Source: Lactobacillus gasseri ATCC 33323 = JCM 1131 (GTDB taxonomy: Bacteria > Bacillota > Bacilli > Lactobacillales > Lactobacillaceae). Taken from it: DNA of 64,000 nucleotides. Numbering within the stretch: position 1 is the first letter of the stretch; each line of letters opens with the position of its first letter. The stretch spans positions 1,240,001 through 1,304,000 of the forward strand of contig NC_008530.1 in assembly GCF_000014425.1 (NCBI RefSeq). The letters are read 5' to 3'. Below the pieces are notes generated by a model. That model made no database searches and had not been told where the DNA came from. It was given only the letters and a program-made list of their open reading frames with translations. The position numbers were made by a program, and so were the translations under genes. Below, piece by piece: positions 31,093-39,293 of this stretch.

Positions 31093-31824
31093 TTATTCAT
31101 CATCATCTGCAGCAGCAGTATAAACATTAGAAACATCATCGTTATCTTCTAATGCATCAATTAAATGAGTAAATTGCTCTTTTTTATCTGCTGGAACTGG
31201 AGTGGTGTTTTGCGGAATCATAGTTAATTCAGCGTTAGCTAACTTGTAGCCAGCTTTTTCTAAAGCATCACGTACAGCAGTAAATTGCTTAGGATCAGTG
31301 TAGATTTCGAATGCATCATCACTAGTTTCTAAATCATCCCCACCAGCATCCATAACATCAAGTAAAACTTGGTCTTCATCAGCATCAGTAGTGGAACGAT
31401 CAATTACGATGTAACCCTTACGGTCAAACATGTAAGCAACGGAACCAGTTGCACCGAGTGAACCACCATTACGAGTAAAGGCAACACGGACATCAGAAGC
31501 AGTACGGTTCTTGTTATCAGTTAAAGCTTCAACTAAAACTGCAACACCACCTGGTGCATAGCCTTCATAGGTAATTTCATCATAATGTTCATCTGAATTA
31601 CCTTCAGCCTTCTTAATAGCACGTTCAATGTTAGTCTTAGGCATGTTTGCTGCACGTGCTTTATCCATAACCATACGTAAAGTAGGATTTCCTGAAGGGT
31701 CAGGACCACCACTCTTTGCAGCCATATAAATTTCACGAGATAATTTTTGGAAAACTTTACCTCTCTTAGCGTCTTGCGCATTCTTGCGGCCTTGAATATT
31801 GTGCCATTTTGAATGTCCTGACAT
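31093..31824 (-). CDS. YebC/PmpR family DNA-binding or translation-factor protein
   Basis: Member of the YebC/TACO1 family. Bacterial members have been described as transcription regulators and, more recently, as factors easing translation through proline stretches. The diagnostic start [23 protein letters not shown] and the internal [14 protein letters not shown] are present in 243 residues. ATG 31824 follows AGAAGGA. It lies just upstream of the comG operon but is separated from it by its own terminator. Confidence 0.95.
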   Translation of the reverse strand: MSGHSKWHNIQGRKNAQDAKRGKVFQKLSREIYMAAKSGGPDPSGNPTLRMVMDKARAANMPKTNIERAIKKAEGNSDEHYDEITYEGYAPGGVAVLVEALTDNKNRTASDVRVAFTRNGGSLGATGSVAYMFDRKGYIVIDRSTTDADEDQVLLDVMDAGGDDLETSDDAFEIYTDPKQFTAVRDALEKAGYKLANAELTMIPQNTTPVPADKKEQFTHLIDALEDNDDVSNVYTAAADDDE

Positions 31825-31907
31825 AAGAATCCTTCTTTCTTTTTATTTAATATAGTTAACCTTGTCAATCATAACGCACTCAAGGTTTAAATTCAATCTA
31901 TGATTAA

Positions 31908-32423
31908 TTAGGAATTGCTTTTTTCTTGATGGTGTCTAATCCAGTAAACAAAAATACAGAGTAAAATAGCTAAAAGCGCTCCAGCTGAATCAAGAGCAAC
32001 ATCGTGAAGACTTGGGGTTCTATCTCCTGTCAAATATTGATGAAATTCATCTAATCCAGCTAATCCAATAATTCCTAACCAGATAAACAAAGGTCCACAC
32101 CATTTTTTAAATAAACGATCTAATCCTAAACAAGCAAATAAACCAACTAAAAAATACGATGAAAAATGGGCAAATTTTCTCATGACAAATTGTGTCATTC
32201 CAGCTTCCCCATTGTCTAAAAATGCATTATGCCAGCGACCAGCATAATAAATATTCCATTTTCCAACTATTCTTTCAATAATCGGAAAATGTCGATGAAT
32301 AAATCCTGGTGACATCTCTTGTTCGTGATAAGTCATCGAACTGGAAATAAATAAACCTAAAAGCACTAAGAGCATCAAACAGACAAAGATCATTTCTCGC
32401 TTAGTTAATACTGTTTTTTTCAT
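31908..32423 (-). CDS. VanZ-like membrane protein
   Basis: VanZ-family membrane protein of 171 residues with about four membrane helices. The core FAHFSSYFLVGLFACLGL and the acidic signature LDEFHQYLTGDRTPSLHDVALDSAGALLAILL are clear. Its ATG overlaps the coaBC stop by four bases. Function is unknown beyond the family's link to glycopeptide tolerance. It is distinct in sequence from the VanZ-like gene at 14136. Confidence 0.88.
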   Translation of the reverse strand: MKKTVLTKREMIFVCLMLLVLLGLFISSSMTYHEQEMSPGFIHRHFPIIERIVGKWNIYYAGRWHNAFLDNGEAGMTQFVMRKFAHFSSYFLVGLFACLGLDRLFKKWCGPLFIWLGIIGLAGLDEFHQYLTGDRTPSLHDVALDSAGALLAILLCIFVYWIRHHQEKSNS

Positions 32424-33628
32424 TTTTCAACTTTCCTACTTTCAAGTTCTTCAGCAACCAAAACAATTATTTTTTTAGCAATTTCAACTTTAGTTGTTTC
32501 TGTAATATTTTCAGTTGTTTTATCTTGCCTTAAAACCATGACTTTATCTTCATCACTACCAAATACTCCATGACTGACATCATTTGCAACAATCATGTCA
32601 GCTTTTTTCTCTTGCAATTTTTTCGAAGCATTTTCTAATAAGTTATTTGTTTCAGCAGCAAAACCAACAACAACTTGATTCGCTTTTTTTATACTTCCCA
32701 TTTTTTTCAAAATATCAGGAGTTTCTTTCAAATAAATTTTTAACTCATCCCCCTGATCCTGCTTTTTGATTTTATGAGCAATATAATTTACCGGTTCATA
32801 ATCTGCTACAGCTGCTGCCATAATTAAAGCATCTGCACCTAAAAAAGCTGTCTTAACTGCTGAGAACATCTGTTCTGTAGTTTCTACCTTAATGTTTTTT
32901 AAACTAGGCGAATTAGGTAATGAGACAGCAATATGACCCGAAATTAAAATCACCTCGGCTCCAGCAACAAGAGCAGCTTTAGCTAAAGCTATTCCCATCT
33001 TACCACTTGAACGGTTACCTAAAAAACGAACCGGATCAAGCGGAGATATTGTTCCACCTGCAGTAATTACAATTTTTTTACCAGCTAATATTTGTTTAGC
33101 TTGAAAAGAATCATCTATCCAAGCCATAATGTTATCTGGCTCTGGCATCCTTCCCTTACCACTATATCCTTCAGCTAAGCGCCCAGTAGCAGGATCCATT
33201 ACCGCAATTCCATCTTGTTTTAATAAGGCTAGATTTCTTTGAAAGGCTGGATTACTCCACATATGACTATTCATAGCTGGAACTACATATTTAGGTGAAG
33301 CTGTTGCTAGGAAAGTTGTACTTGCCGCATCATCAGCAATACCATTTGCAATTTTAGCAATAAAATTAGCCGTTGCTGGAACTACAACAGCAATTTCTGT
33401 CCAATCGGCTAATTCAATGTGCTGAATCTGATCAGCTCTTTCTTTTTCCCAGAGATCAGTCAACACTGGATACTTAGTTAAAGCAGCTAATGTTTGCGTA
33501 CCGATTAAATGGACAGCTTCTTTTGTCATAACTACTCTTACTTCATGTCCCTCTTTTTGAAAATTTCGTACAACGTTAATTGCTTTATAGGCGGCAATAC
33601 TACCTGTAATATAAACTGTAGCTTTCAT
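32420..33628 (-). CDS. coaBC: Bifunctional phosphopantothenoylcysteine decarboxylase / phosphopantothenate-cysteine ligase
   Basis: Two steps of coenzyme A synthesis in one protein. The N-terminal flavin decarboxylase (CoaC) carries the ITGSIAAYKA start, a His in IQHIELADW and the PAMNSHMW motif. The CoaB half starts near residue 180 with ITAGGTISPLDPVRFLGNRSSGKMG. It is 402 residues from ATG 33628, which has AAGG upstream; ATG 33649 is possible. It is translationally coupled to the VanZ-like gene. Confidence 0.95.
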   Translation of the reverse strand: MKATVYITGSIAAYKAINVVRNFQKEGHEVRVVMTKEAVHLIGTQTLAALTKYPVLTDLWEKERADQIQHIELADWTEIAVVVPATANFIAKIANGIADDAASTTFLATASPKYVVPAMNSHMWSNPAFQRNLALLKQDGIAVMDPATGRLAEGYSGKGRMPEPDNIMAWIDDSFQAKQILAGKKIVITAGGTISPLDPVRFLGNRSSGKMGIALAKAALVAGAEVILISGHIAVSLPNSPSLKNIKVETTEQMFSAVKTAFLGADALIMAAAVADYEPVNYIAHKIKKQDQGDELKIYLKETPDILKKMGSIKKANQVVVGFAAETNNLLENASKKLQEKKADMIVANDVSHGVFGSDEDKVMVLRQDKTTENITETTKVEIAKKIIVLVAEELESRKVEK

Positions 33629-33792
33629 TTTTCTCAACCTTAATTTCATAATTTCTTTCTACTATAACACAAGCTAACTAAGACAAATTATTAAAAAATA
33701 AATTATCAAATTAAAAATCATTAACGGATTCTGATATGATTTATATTGAATAAAGATATCGATCACATACCTTGAAAGGATAAATATACAAA

Positions 33793-34686
33793 ATGAAAAA
33801 ATATTATCAAAAGATTTTTTCTCTTTTTATTGTAATGGGGGCTTTATTTCTAGTTCTTACTGGCTGCTCCAAAAAAGAAAATTCATCGTCTAACAAAATC
33901 TCGATTGTTACCAGCACCAATGTTTATGCTAATATTGCACAAAATGTTTTAGGTAAGTACGGCAAAGCAACAGCCATTATTACTAGTAGTTCCACCGATC
34001 CCCACGATTTTGAACCAACTACTGCAGATGCAAAAAAAGTTCAAGATGCCAAAATTGTTGTAGCTAATGGTTTAGGATATGATTCCTGGCTAGCAAAACT
34101 GGCTAAATCAAGTAATAAGTCTGCTGTTTTAGTTGGTGAAGACTTAATGAATTTGAAAAGCGGTGATAATCCTCATATCTGGTTTGACTTAAATATGCCA
34201 ACAAAATATGTCAACTATTTGGTAAAGCGCTTATCTAAAATTGATAAAAAACACGCAAACTATTATAAAGAGAATGGAATTAAATATTTAGCAAAAATCA
34301 AAAAAGTCAAAAAAATAGCTGATTCAATTGATGGTACAAAACAAAAACCAGTATATGTTAGTGAACCAGTATTCGACTATGCTTTGAAAGCCACCCACTT
34401 TAAGATCGGCGATAAAGATTTTGAAGAGGCAATCGAAAATGAAACTGATCCGAGTGCCAAAATTGTTCATCAAATGAATCAAACTATTAATAATCGTGGT
34501 ATCTCTTTCTTTGTTAAAAACTCCCAAGTAAGTAGTTCTACCGTTAACAATTTCGTTAAAAGAGCCAAATCAAAGAAGATTCCAATCTTGCAAGTTCGTG
34601 AAACTATTCCAAACAATACAACTTATTTGAAATGGATGACAGAAAATTATCAAAATTTAGCAAATATCGCTAAAAAGTTAAAATAA
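33793..34686 (+). CDS. Metal ABC transporter substrate-binding lipoprotein (ZnuA/AdcA-like)
   Basis: Cluster A-I solute-binding lipoprotein for zinc or manganese. The lipobox VLTGCSKK puts the lipid cysteine at about residue 26. Candidate metal ligands are His in TDPHDFEPT, His in NPHIWFDL, and later acidic residues. The 297 residues lack the His-rich loop of many zinc binders. No ABC ATPase or permease gene is adjacent. ATG follows GAAAGGA; a terminator closes the gene. Confidence 0.88.
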   Translation: MKKYYQKIFSLFIVMGALFLVLTGCSKKENSSSNKISIVTSTNVYANIAQNVLGKYGKATAIITSSSTDPHDFEPTTADAKKVQDAKIVVANGLGYDSWLAKLAKSSNKSAVLVGEDLMNLKSGDNPHIWFDLNMPTKYVNYLVKRLSKIDKKHANYYKENGIKYLAKIKKVKKIADSIDGTKQKPVYVSEPVFDYALKATHFKIGDKDFEEAIENETDPSAKIVHQMNQTINNRGISFFVKNSQVSSSTVNNFVKRAKSKKIPILQVRETIPNNTTYLKWMTENYQNLANIAKKLK

Positions 34687-34691
34687 TTACC

Positions 34692-34718
34692 AAAAAAGAG
34701 GCATGAGCCTCTTTTTTA
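34692..34718. terminator. Two-way terminator
   Basis: Stem AAAAAAGAGGC / GCCTCTTTTTT with a four-base loop between the convergent metal-binding lipoprotein and alpha/beta hydrolase genes. Confidence 0.85.
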
Positions 34719-35495
34719 TTACCCTAAAATATCCTTTAATTTGTTATTAAATTGCTTAGGAATTTCTGCCATAATTACGTGACCAGTTGGTGACATAATA
34801 AAACTATCTACTTGATCATTTTTTTCTTCAAGCAACTTTTCATATCCTTCACGATAATACGGACTCTCCTTAGCAATAAAAAAAGTAATCGGAATTGTTG
34901 CGTTTTCTATAACTTTTCGCCAATCTAAGGACATATGATTTTCTAACAAGTCCACATTATCTTTTCTATTAAAGGGGTTTTCTTCTTTTGCTTTCATAAG
35001 TTTGGCATAAACACCATCATCTAGTCCTGCGAAAGTTTCATGAACATGGGGTCTTTCCTGACATTTTTTATGATAATTTTCACTTGTATAGTCCATAAAG
35101 CCATACTTCCAATTCTTATCATTAAGCATCTTAGGTGATTGATCTACCACTAATGCACGCTTAACAACAGTTGGCCATCTTTTTATTAGACAGAAAATAA
35201 TCGAAGCGCCCATTGAATGTCCCATGAAAATAGCCTGTTTAATTTTCAGAAAAGAAATTAATTCTTCTAAATCTTGTGTTAAACGAACAATATTATGTCC
35301 TCTTTCTGTGCGTTGGCTCTTCCCCATATTTCGGTGGTCATAAGTAAGTACTTGATACCCTAAATTATTAAGAAATGGTACTTGAGCAGACCATATTTCT
35401 TGATATGCACCAAAACCATTTACTAGGACAATCGTCTTCCCTTTCCCAGTTAATTCATAATTAATTTTTACATTATCACTTGTTTCAAACAGCAT
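34719..35495 (-). CDS. Alpha/beta hydrolase
   Basis: Serine hydrolase of the alpha/beta fold, 258 residues, cytoplasmic. The oxyanion region is LVNGFGAYQEIW, the nucleophile elbow is GHSMGAS (about residue 93), the probable acid lies in the segment near residue 200, and the catalytic His is in SPTGHVIMAEIP. The substrate is unknown. ATG 35495 follows AAGGAG, two bases after the preceding gene's stop, so the two are co-transcribed. Confidence 0.88.
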   Translation of the reverse strand: MLFETSDNVKINYELTGKGKTIVLVNGFGAYQEIWSAQVPFLNNLGYQVLTYDHRNMGKSQRTERGHNIVRLTQDLEELISFLKIKQAIFMGHSMGASIIFCLIKRWPTVVKRALVVDQSPKMLNDKNWKYGFMDYTSENYHKKCQERPHVHETFAGLDDGVYAKLMKAKEENPFNRKDNVDLLENHMSLDWRKVIENATIPITFFIAKESPYYREGYEKLLEEKNDQVDSFIMSPTGHVIMAEIPKQFNNKLKDILG

Positions 35496-35497
35496 TT

Positions 35498-36205
35498 TTA
35501 CTCCTTATTCTGTTTAATTCTAATGAATAAACATCCAACTGCAGCAATAATCGCAATAATCAAAGCTTGACTTAATCCACTACTTAAGCTTACGTTGATC
35601 CCGTCATAAACGCTTTGCTGGAGCGAGCTTGTGGCAATTCCAGCCGCGTATGATAAAACACCATATGAACCAATTGCAGCAATCATAAGCGGTAAAATTG
35701 CAATCTTTTTACCAAATAAAACCATTACCATTGCCAAAATGTAGAGACCAATTAGTAGGAAATAAATCAAATGATAAATCTCAGCTGCTTGTTTTACATC
35801 CGCAGAATTCTGTCTTAATTGTTCATTTACTAATTGCAATATTAACTGATTAAAAACTTGTTCTTGTTGCGTATCATTATTTAGTTTTAGATCAGATGCA
35901 GCTAATTTACCATTGGCTAAATAATTAGTACTCAATTGATTTAGCCCTTGATATGATGTTTTTAATTCAATATTCTTGGGTAATTGTGATAAAAGCGTAT
36001 CTTCGATTCCCGATTCTTGCAAAAAACTGACTCCCATTTGCAAATCACTATTATTCGCTTGGTCAACTACCTTATTAATTGAGCTTTTCACAAGACCAGC
36101 AGTACTATCAACTTTCAATTCAACTGGACTTGTTAAAGTCAAACTTAGTGAGATAAAGATTAATCCAATTACAACTAATCTCCAAATCCATTTTATTAAT
36201 TTCAT
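35498..36205 (-). CDS. Hypothetical membrane protein
   Basis: I do not recognise the family. The 235 residues show one hydrophobic segment at about 7-24, a 120-residue probably extracellular Asn/Gln/Leu-rich domain, and three to four membrane helices from about residue 145 to the end with a short basic tail. ATG follows TAGGAG. It forms a two-gene unit with the alpha/beta hydrolase and is divergent from the DUF4097 gene. Confidence 0.75.
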   Translation of the reverse strand: MKLIKWIWRLVVIGLIFISLSLTLTSPVELKVDSTAGLVKSSINKVVDQANNSDLQMGVSFLQESGIEDTLLSQLPKNIELKTSYQGLNQLSTNYLANGKLAASDLKLNNDTQQEQVFNQLILQLVNEQLRQNSADVKQAAEIYHLIYFLLIGLYILAMVMVLFGKKIAILPLMIAAIGSYGVLSYAAGIATSSLQQSVYDGINVSLSSGLSQALIIAIIAAVGCLFIRIKQNKE

Positions 36206-36278
36206 TTTTTCTCCTAACGAAAATTTTAATAGTCTTTTATAATCGCTAAAATACTACATAAAGTTTTTTTTAGTGCTA

Positions 36279-36284
36279 TATAAT
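36279..36284 (+). promoter_or_regulatory. -10 box of the DUF4097 gene
   Basis: TATAAT with TGCTA directly upstream, 31 bases before the ATG at 36316. No strong -35 box is visible. Confidence 0.4.
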
Positions 36285-36315
36285 AAAAGTGTAACAAATA
36301 TTAAAGGAGTTCAGC

Positions 36316-37533
36316 ATGATTGATGAAAAACTAAAAGAATTTTTCAATAAATTTCCTCATATTAAGGAAAATAAGCCTTTACAAAATACTCTGAGCAAGA
36401 AAATCAACAACCTAATAAAAAAAGAAATCCAACATGGTGCAAGTCAAGTTGAAGCGGAACAGAAAGCACTTTTAAATTTAACAGATCTAGACACTCTATT
36501 ATCACAACTAAAAAATTTAGAAGAAACTGACTACAGTAAATATAATGATTTCTTTGCTAAAATCTTTGATTCAAAATTAGTTAATGAATTAAAACTTAAA
36601 TTAAATCAAATTGATGAAATTCACCTTAATTACCGCTTGGGTGATATTTTAGTATTACCCACTAATTCATCAAACTTAATTGTGCATGATTTTATGTCTA
36701 GAGATATTGAAAATCTTCATTCAACGGTCGAAAAAATTGGTAACGTCTTAAAAATTACTCAAGGTCCACGTAAGCTGGTAGGAATTTTCAAAAATAAAAC
36801 TTTATTATTTTTACCTAAAAATTTTACTGGCTTCCTAACAATCAGAAGTCAAAGTGGTGATATCTATATTAATAAAGTTCCAAATTATTGTATGCTGGAT
36901 GTTACTGCAGTTTCTGGCGATTTATTATTGGCTCATTCTAAACTTAAACGTGTTCAAGCAGACTTAAAGTCAGGCGACATTGCTGTTTCTAATACATCTG
37001 CAAATGTATTTCACATTAATGCTCATTCTGGAATTCTAACTAGCGATCATGTTTGTGCAAAAGAAGAGATTTCTTATCATACAAGTAGTGGAAATATAGA
37101 CTTAGAAAGTATTTCTACTAAAAACTTTTTTATCGATACTAAGAGTGGAAAAATTACTATTAATGACCTTAATAGCGAAAGAATGGATTTAGTTACTGAT
37201 ACAGGAAATATGAGCTTAAATAAGGTTAACGGTAGCGGTGATATTAAGTCTGGAATTGGGAAAATATCCTTATCAATTGCTGATAAATCTAATTTTAATT
37301 TTTCAATCACAAGTAAAGTTGGAAGTATCCGCGTAAATGTACCAAAGAAAGAATTATTTAAATTCAAAATCAATACTAAAAAAATCGGCCCTACTGATCT
37401 TCCACTTGACTCCATTATTTATGGTAATAATGAATATGATGAAATTGAAGGATATGTTGGTAATGAAAATTCAAGTAACTCACTAACGATCACAAGTGAA
37501 ATTGGAAAAGTATCAATTAAGAACGAAAATTAA
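36316..37533 (+). CDS. DUF4097 beta-solenoid protein with HAAS-like N-terminus
   Basis: Residues 1-75 are helical and resemble the HAAS domain (KINNLIKKEIQHGASQVEAE...). From about residue 150 there are eight or nine repeats of about 20 residues, each with an S-G-D/N/K-I/L turn (SGDIYINKV, SGDLLLAHS, SGDIAVSN, SGNIDLES, SGKITIND, TGNMSLNK), as in DUF4097 right-handed beta-helices. It is 405 residues with no signal peptide or membrane helix. The partner PadR-type regulator often found with HAAS proteins is absent. Envelope-stress roles are only suspected for the family. Confidence 0.8.
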   Translation: MIDEKLKEFFNKFPHIKENKPLQNTLSKKINNLIKKEIQHGASQVEAEQKALLNLTDLDTLLSQLKNLEETDYSKYNDFFAKIFDSKLVNELKLKLNQIDEIHLNYRLGDILVLPTNSSNLIVHDFMSRDIENLHSTVEKIGNVLKITQGPRKLVGIFKNKTLLFLPKNFTGFLTIRSQSGDIYINKVPNYCMLDVTAVSGDLLLAHSKLKRVQADLKSGDIAVSNTSANVFHINAHSGILTSDHVCAKEEISYHTSSGNIDLESISTKNFFIDTKSGKITINDLNSERMDLVTDTGNMSLNKVNGSGDIKSGIGKISLSIADKSNFNFSITSKVGSIRVNVPKKELFKFKINTKKIGPTDLPLDSIIYGNNEYDEIEGYVGNENSSNSLTITSEIGKVSIKNEN

Positions 37534-37546
37534 ACAACTTCAAGCG

Positions 37547-37584
37547 AAAATGCTAGCAAACCTAAAATTTGCTAGCATTTTTTC
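37547..37584. terminator. Two-way terminator
   Basis: Fourteen-base stem AAAATGCTAGCAAA / TTTGCTAGCATTTT closing the DUF4097 gene on plus and the crcB operon on minus. Confidence 0.85.
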
Positions 37585-37946
37585 TAAATTATTAAGCCTG
37601 CTTTATATCCTGCAAAAACTAAAATTAAGCCGCCACCATAGGATAATAAAGCATAAAGAAGGAATGTTTTGTAATTATGATCCTGCCAATGAGAAAGCAA
37701 CTCAACATTTAATGTGGAAAAGGTCGTATAACCTCCCAGTACCCCGGTTCCAACTAAAGCATAAACAAATGGCGAAAAATTGCGCGAAAAAACTAGCCCT
37801 AACAAAAATGCCCCAGTAAGATTTATTAATAAAGTAGCATAAGGAAAGTTGCTAGACCAATGTTTTTTACCATAATTAGTAATTCCGTACCTAAGAATTG
37901 CTCCCCAAATTGCTCCAAAACCAGCTGTTACAAGTGTCGTTATCAT
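37584..37946 (-). CDS. crcB: Fluoride efflux channel CrcB (Fluc), copy 2
   Basis: Small four-helix membrane protein that exports fluoride as a dual-topology dimer. The 120 residues show the N-terminal GAIWGAILRYGI, the central Asn in LINLTGAFLLG and the sodium-site/Phe-box region GVLGGYTTFSTLNVE. Its ATG overlaps the preceding crcB stop by four bases. Paired different crcB genes are thought to form heterodimers in several Firmicutes. The operon is preceded by a fluoride riboswitch. Confidence 0.95.
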   Translation of the reverse strand: MITTLVTAGFGAIWGAILRYGITNYGKKHWSSNFPYATLLINLTGAFLLGLVFSRNFSPFVYALVGTGVLGGYTTFSTLNVELLSHWQDHNYKTFLLYALLSYGGGLILVFAGYKAGLII

Positions 37947-38332
37947 GCTCTTATTGCCAACTTTCTACCCAATATTTTTCCTGTAATCATTCCTAAATAA
38001 GCAAATAAAAATCCAATAAAGATTGAACTAAAGAAATATATCAGCGCCTGATTATTCATTCCGCTTTCTAATTGCTTGAATGTATCCAAATGGAAACTAG
38101 AAAAGGTTGTAAATGCTCCTACAAAACCTGTACTTAATCCTGTAACTAGCCAATCTCGTCCTTCCCTAAATTCAATAAAGAAATATGTTAGAAAGGCTAA
38201 TAAAAAGCAACCAATAATATTAGCTACAAAAGTTCCAGCCTGTGACCAAATCACATTTAAATAAGCACGTAATGCTCCTCCACAAAATGCAAATAAACCA
38301 ACACTGATATAATTTTTCAACTTTTTATTCAT
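37943..38332 (-). CDS. crcB: Fluoride efflux channel CrcB (Fluc), copy 1
   Basis: Companion of the 37584 gene, 129 residues with four membrane helices. The family marks are GGALRAYLNV, the conserved Asn in VANIIGCFLLAF and GFVGAFTTFSSFHLD. Its ATG lies inside the last codons of the HAD gene (8-base overlap), so all three genes are coupled. The two CrcB proteins differ enough in sequence to be opposite-topology subunits. Confidence 0.95.
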   Translation of the reverse strand: MNKKLKNYISVGLFAFCGGALRAYLNVIWSQAGTFVANIIGCFLLAFLTYFFIEFREGRDWLVTGLSTGFVGAFTTFSSFHLDTFKQLESGMNNQALIYFFSSIFIGFLFAYLGMITGKILGRKLAIRA

Positions 38333-39140
38333 TAAAAATCAACCTTCTTATTGCATACGCAATTCCATCTTCATTATTTGTTCGAGTAACATAATTAGCT
38401 CGCTTCTTTATCTCTAATACCGCGTTTCCCATAGCTACTTTATAAAAATCTGGAACGTCAAACATGGAAATATCATTCTTTTGATCACCAAAAATCATTA
38501 TTTCATCTTGTCTAAGATTAAGTTTCTGCGCCAATTCTTTTAAAGCGTTTCCTTTTGAAGCTTGCTTAGAATTAATTTCGATTAATGTTTTATCAGAGGT
38601 AGAAACGTTATATTTTTCAATAACTTCTTTGGGCAGGTGCCGATAAACTCTTTCCATTTCTGATGGAGCACCTGAAAACATGGCTTTTGTAAATTTTAAA
38701 TCTTTAGCTATATCTTTAAATCCACAAACCTCAATCGACATTCTAGTCAGCCAGCTTTCACGCGATAAATAATAATTAATAAAGTGATCTAATGTAATAA
38801 ATTTATCACTCACTTCAATATGAAAGTTAGCCTTCAATTGTTGAGCTATTTTTTCAAAAAAAAGGAAATCTTGATAACTTAATAATTCTTCAACTACTGC
38901 ATTTCCTTGTGCATTCAAAACTAGAGCACCATTAAAAGCCACAACATATTGATTAGGATCTTGCAGATCTAACTGATCTAAATACTCTTTAATTCCTGGA
39001 AATGGTCGCCCCGAACAAGGAACAATTTTAATTCCTAATCGAGATGCTTTTTGTAAAGCTTCCCTTGTTTTAACACTTATTTCTTGTTTATCATTCAATA
39101 AAGTTCCATCAAGGTCAACGGCAATTAATTTTGTCTTCAT
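38325..39140 (-). CDS. Cof-type HAD-superfamily phosphatase in a fluoride operon
   Basis: HAD hydrolase with a type IIB cap. Motif I is VDLDGTLLND (residues 8-17), motif II is PCSGRPF, the Lys of motif III is in the SKGNALKELA region and motif IV is MIFGDQKNDISMF. It is 271 residues from ATG 39140 (AGGAGA site). It opens the riboswitch-controlled operon with two crcB genes. Fluoride inhibits many Mg-dependent phosphoryl-transfer enzymes, so a role in fluoride tolerance is possible but inferred. A related phosphatase is at 50232. Confidence 0.9.
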   Translation of the reverse strand: MKTKLIAVDLDGTLLNDKQEISVKTREALQKASRLGIKIVPCSGRPFPGIKEYLDQLDLQDPNQYVVAFNGALVLNAQGNAVVEELLSYQDFLFFEKIAQQLKANFHIEVSDKFITLDHFINYYLSRESWLTRMSIEVCGFKDIAKDLKFTKAMFSGAPSEMERVYRHLPKEVIEKYNVSTSDKTLIEINSKQASKGNALKELAQKLNLRQDEIMIFGDQKNDISMFDVPDFYKVAMGNAVLEIKKRANYVTRTNNEDGIAYAIRRLIFNE

Positions 39141-39183
39141 CAATTTTCTCCTATGTAATCGTTCACTTTCCTTTCTATTATAC

Positions 39184-39277
39184 AAAAAAAGACGACACTA
39201 CTCCCTTATTACACATAAGAAAGTAGGCGTCGTCAGATCTTAATCGGTTAAATTGGTGAACGCCATCACCTATTATA
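39184..39277 (-). promoter_or_regulatory. Fluoride riboswitch (crcB RNA motif) with terminator
   Basis: The minus strand reads GGTGATGGCGTTCACC (39270-39255): a five-pair stem with loop TGGCGT, the conserved first hairpin of the fluoride aptamer. CTGACGACGCCTAC (39236-39223) follows, whose ACGCC pairs with the loop GGCGT as the pseudoknot. The same segment forms the 5' arm of a terminator (GACGAC..CTACT with AGTAG..GTCGTC) ending in seven Ts at 39190-39184. Ligand binding should therefore let transcription into the HAD-crcB-crcB genes. It begins 17-24 bases after the glmM stop. Confidence 0.9.
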
Positions 39278-39293
39278 ATTTAATAAAGACAGT

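Noticed and set aside
31533-31868. 111-codon minus-strand frame
   Set aside because: It is an alternate frame of the well-supported yebC gene.
37496-37819. 107-codon plus-strand frame
   Set aside because: It crosses the end of the DUF4097 gene, a terminator and the antisense of crcB.
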